Positions 43,408 to 45,528 of a DNA stretch of 45,528 nt are shown here, piece by piece. The stretch lies in NCBI RefSeq assembly GCF_002159975.1, contig NZ_NFJR01000019.1:1-45528 (forward strand). Direction: 5' to 3'. Source of the stretch: Barnesiella sp. An22 (GTDB taxonomy: Bacteria; Bacteroidota; Bacteroidia; Bacteroidales; Barnesiellaceae). A model generated the notes under the pieces. The model did no database searches. It had not been told where the DNA came from and saw only the letters and a program-made list of their open reading frames with translations. How positions within the stretch are numbered: position 1 is the stretch's first letter; every line of letters begins with the position of its first letter. The position numbers and the translations under genes are program-made.

Positions 43408-44046
43408 TCACTCTCCCGTCGGAGGCGTGTGGGGCAACCGCCCGTCCTCGATTTGCATCGTCTGCATCTGGCTCTTCGACACGCCGAACTTGCGGCCGAA
43501 CGCGGTCCAATAGTACGTCGAGGCCCATATAAACAACCGCTTGCTCAGCGGCATGGTGGCCTGTATCGTGCGGTATTCCCCCCGGGCTACCGACCGTGCC
43601 AGCCGCTTGATGGCCCGCACGGCTACATACTTGAAGGGTGTACCCAGAATGGCCTCGCCGCTGCCCAACTCCAGAATAGAACCCAGCCGATAGCCGTTCT
43701 TCCGGCAGTAGAGGCGCATCATCTCTATGGCAATCTCGTTCTGGGTATACTCCAGAAAACCACAGTTAATCAGGATGGAGACCACCGGCTTGCGTGCGGG
43801 CGGACAGCTCTCCAACACCTTCAGAAACTCGAGGAACCCCACCGGCAGGGCATCGGCATAGAGGGGGAAGACAAAGAGCACATCGGTATACCCCGCCATC
43901 TGCTCGCACAACTCGCGATGATTGCGTCTGGTCAGGTTGAAATAGACCGTCTCGGCCGAGCAGTATTTCATAAAAAGTTCGGCATATCGCTTCGAATTCG
44001 ACTTCGGAGCCCGGGGGCTGCCGTTGATAATCATTACTCGTCCCAT
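43408..44046 (-). CDS. Flavodoxin-fold NADPH-dependent FMN reductase-like protein
   Basis: A 212-residue protein whose N-terminus MIINGSPRAPKSNSKRYAELF is the FMN-phosphate loop of the NADPH-dependent FMN reductase/flavodoxin-2 family. A VLFVFPLYADALP flavin-side strand follows. It lacks the usual CxxC pairs. Two hydrophobic Tyr/Trp-rich segments (about 170-200) follow the fold. It starts 13 nt inside the end of the previous gene, so the two proteins are translationally coupled. A small electron-transfer or repair function is a guess. Confidence 0.75.
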   Translation of the reverse strand: MGRVMIINGSPRAPKSNSKRYAELFMKYCSAETVYFNLTRRNHRELCEQMAGYTDVLFVFPLYADALPVGFLEFLKVLESCPPARKPVVSILINCGFLEYTQNEIAIEMMRLYCRKNGYRLGSILELGSGEAILGTPFKYVAVRAIKRLARSVARGEYRTIQATMPLSKRLFIWASTYYWTAFGRKFGVSKSQMQTMQIEDGRLPHTPPTGE

Positions 44047-44546
44047 AGTTCCACAATCTTTTTTACACAGTTTTCCAACTCGGCTTCGGAGGTGAATATC
44101 ACCTCGTGACTCTCGAAGCTCATATTACTCGCATTGCGGGCTACCAGCCGACGGAAGAGAGCCTGCTCCTCGGCATCGATGTCGCCATAGGCCACAATCG
44201 TAGCCCGCTTGGGCACCACGGCCCGCTGCACATGGTGCGTCTCGCCCTTGACGATGCGGATAAAGGCCTGCTGCACCGGGATAGCCCGCTCGAGCATGCG
44301 CTTCATCACCGTATCGTATCCGCCGTAAATCACCCGGCTCACATAGAGCACCCGGTCGCTGGCGGCAATATAGGGATAGACCCGGGTCGCATCGTCGCGC
44401 ATCACACACTTGCCCGGCGTACGGGTCCAGCATCCGAAGCAGCCTGTACAGTTGGCTATCTTCAGCGACGAGAGGTCGATATACTTTATTTCCGAATGGT
44501 CTCGAATGTTCAATCGAATAGGTCGGTCACTCATAATCAGTTTCAT
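44034..44546 (-). CDS. Flavodoxin-like protein with a Cys-rich motif
   Basis: A 170-residue protein with NCTGCFGCWTRTPGKCVMRDD near 32-52, the Cys cluster seen in many flavin reductases of the flavodoxin-2 type, then a DRVLYVSRVIYGGYD flavin-side strand. Unlike its downstream partner it lacks the GSPR phosphate loop at the N-terminus. It starts at 44546 (MKLIMSD); 44552 is an alternative. It is the first gene of a two-gene unit with a consensus promoter. Confidence 0.75.
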   Translation of the reverse strand: MKLIMSDRPIRLNIRDHSEIKYIDLSSLKIANCTGCFGCWTRTPGKCVMRDDATRVYPYIAASDRVLYVSRVIYGGYDTVMKRMLERAIPVQQAFIRIVKGETHHVQRAVVPKRATIVAYGDIDAEEQALFRRLVARNASNMSFESHEVIFTSEAELENCVKKIVELWDE

Positions 44547-44629
44547 AATCAATCGTTTTAAGGGTCAATACGCCACAGCAATCTACCGGCCAATTTATAT
44601 TGGTTCTAAATAATCCCCGAATTGGGTGG

Positions 44630-44661
44630 CAAAAATAGGCCATTTCACCACTCTCTCCAAA
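44630..44661 (-). promoter_or_regulatory. Promoter of the flavodoxin pair
   Basis: On the minus strand TTTG (44658-44661), a 20-bp spacer and TATTTTTG (44630-44637). The leader is about 75 nt and unstructured by eye. Confidence 0.7.
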
Positions 44662-44900
44662 ACGGCAGTTGCCGGTCTATCTATTTTTAGAACTTTTTAT
44701 TGTTTCTTTTCAAGTTTGCCGAAGGGGTGTGTTTCCTTCGTCAAAACATTTCATAATCTTTTTGTTCTCAATGCAATACAGTTTTATACCATCTCCGGAC
44801 ATTCACTCTACAATACAACAACCGACCGCAGGCTCGTGTTCAGGCTGCACGCCTCGGCCCTTGTCTTGTAATACAATCGGGAAAAAAATGAGCGCGACCT
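44662..44900. other. Intergenic stretch with no gene
   Basis: This gap between the flavodoxin promoter and the arsR promoter holds short open frames with no protein-like content. AGGCTCGTG at 44830-44838 and CACGCCT at 44849-44855 make an imperfect hairpin. I see nothing else. Confidence 0.5.
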
Positions 44901-44939
44901 GTTGTCCGGCAAACATATTGTTCGTATATTTGCGAACAA
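44901..44939 (+). promoter_or_regulatory. arsR promoter with an operator over the -7 box
   Basis: GTTG (44901-44904), a 20-bp spacer and TATATTTG (44925-44932) make the promoter. The -7 box is the exact centre of the palindrome TTGTTCG-N8-CGAACAA (44918-44924 and 44933-44939), so a protein bound there would block transcription. The ATG is 11 bp further on. Confidence 0.75.
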
Positions 44940-44950
44940 CAATTCTGACT

Positions 44951-45280
44951 ATGGACGAAAAACGAGACTATACCCTCACTCAGGAACAGTTGGCCCGGTA
45001 TGCCAAAGCCCTGGGACATCCGGCCCGGGTGGCCATCCTGCACTTTCTGGCCCAGCAGGAGACCTGCTACTTCGGCGACATCCACGAAGAGCTGCCCATC
45101 GCCAAAGCCACCGTATCGCAACACCTGAAGGAACTCAAGGAGGCCGGCCTCATCCAGGGCGAGGTCGAGACACCCAAGGTGCGGTATTGCATCAACCGGC
45201 AAAACTGGGAGAAGGCCCGCCGACTGTTCGGCGAGTTTTTCGAGCAGTGCGTCTGCCCGTCGGGGAAGTGCTGCCCGTAA
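44951..45280 (+). CDS. ArsR-family transcriptional regulator
   Basis: A 109-residue winged-helix repressor: [20 protein letters not shown], then the recognition helix [17 protein letters not shown] and the wing [10 protein letters not shown]. Cysteines at 39, 80, 100, 102, 107 and 108 could sense metals, arsenic or thiol reagents; the C-terminal CVCPSGKCC cluster is striking. The long upstream open frame is ignored because the promoter and operator lie inside it. A T-run follows the stop. Its target is likely itself and a gene to the right of the window. Confidence 0.9.
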   Translation: MDEKRDYTLTQEQLARYAKALGHPARVAILHFLAQQETCYFGDIHEELPIAKATVSQHLKELKEAGLIQGEVETPKVRYCINRQNWEKARRLFGEFFEQCVCPSGKCCP

Positions 45281-45309
45281 CAGCCCCCCCCGTTTTTTTT
45301 TCGAACCTA

Positions 45310-45331
45310 TTGTTCGTTATTCTACGAATTA
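45310..45331 (+). promoter_or_regulatory. Second candidate ArsR site
   Basis: TTGTTCG-N8-CGAATTA repeats the arsR operator layout: an identical left arm, the same 8-bp spacing, and five of seven bases of the right arm. It lies 30 bp after arsR, probably in front of the next gene. Confidence 0.5.
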
Positions 45332-45528
45332 CGTTTAACTAATATAATTACAACAACGCAGGTATTTACAACCGATTATTACTCAATATTTTATAGGTAA
45401 TAAGTCAGAAATATGGTCATTGTCTTTAATTGTACATTCTAAAGGGTGAAGATTTAACGCTTTTATTGATTATTAACTCAATTAGGATAACAATATAGGC
45501 GGTATCTTCTATTTTTCTATGCAATTCG
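45332..45528. other. AT-rich tail with no gene seen
   Basis: No open frame of note and no clear TAnnTTTG box. It may be the upstream region of a gene beyond the right edge. Confidence 0.4.

Noticed and set aside
44669-44950. N-terminal extension of the ArsR gene
   Set aside because: The promoter and operator (44901-44939) lie inside it, and the extension has no relation to ArsR proteins.

Overview
The window looks like chromosomal DNA of a gut-type Bacteroidales bacterium. Evidence: promoters of the Bacteroidetes form (TTTG, 19-21 bp spacer, TAnnTTTG), few clear Shine-Dalgarno sites, a type IX secretion (T9SS) attachment module (PorU, PorV) with several cargo proteins carrying C-terminal sorting domains, an ECF sigma/FecR/TonB-receptor operon, an Mpi-type invertase and Bacteroidetes-specific small proteins (DUF4250, a one-helix membrane protein). 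A T9SS-bearing family such as Barnesiellaceae or a relative fits; the species cannot be fixed by eye. I see no rRNA, tRNA, insertion sequence, prophage or CRISPR array.

Layout. 1-5.8 kb: pepD (-), a small membrane protein with an OmpH/Skp-like lipoprotein (+), radC with a family 2 glycosyltransferase (-), efp (-) and rpmH (+). 5.8-12.6 kb (all -): a PAP2 phosphatase, an AddA/RecB-like helicase-nuclease behind a SUI1/YciH-like gene, and a secreted T9SS cargo. 12.9-23.6 kb (all +): a large PorU-family peptidase, a NYN-domain nuclease, the redox regulator Rex, a FAH-family hydrolase, a second PorU-family peptidase, PorV and ispF. 23.85-24.04 kb (-): a long self-complementary rod with its own promoter and U-run, here proposed as a 6S-like RNA. 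24.2-32.3 kb (+): mnmA, a subtilisin-like protease with a sorting-type tail, xseA and xseB in one run, then gltX, an outer-membrane-like protein and the Kdo transferase. 32.4-38 kb: an LMW phosphatase (-), a duplicated-domain T9SS cargo (+), an Mpi-type invertase (+), and a HAD phosphatase with a glycerophosphodiesterase (-). 38.2-43 kb (+): a structured leader, a small outer membrane barrel, ECF sigma, FecR and a TonB-dependent transducer. 43-45.5 kb: DUF4250 (-), two overlapping flavodoxin-fold proteins (-) and an ArsR regulator (+) whose -7 box lies inside a palindrome.

How parts work together. The two PorU-like proteins and PorV form the outer-membrane complex that in T9SS removes the C-terminal sorting domain and attaches cargo to the surface. 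Cargos in this window (10938-12614, 33088-35271, possibly 25284-26882) are plausible clients. The most unusual points are the paired PorU paralogs with different active-site contexts, the rod-like RNA next to mnmA, a repeated promoter module, the structured leader before the ECF operon, and the ArsR-site pair at the right end.
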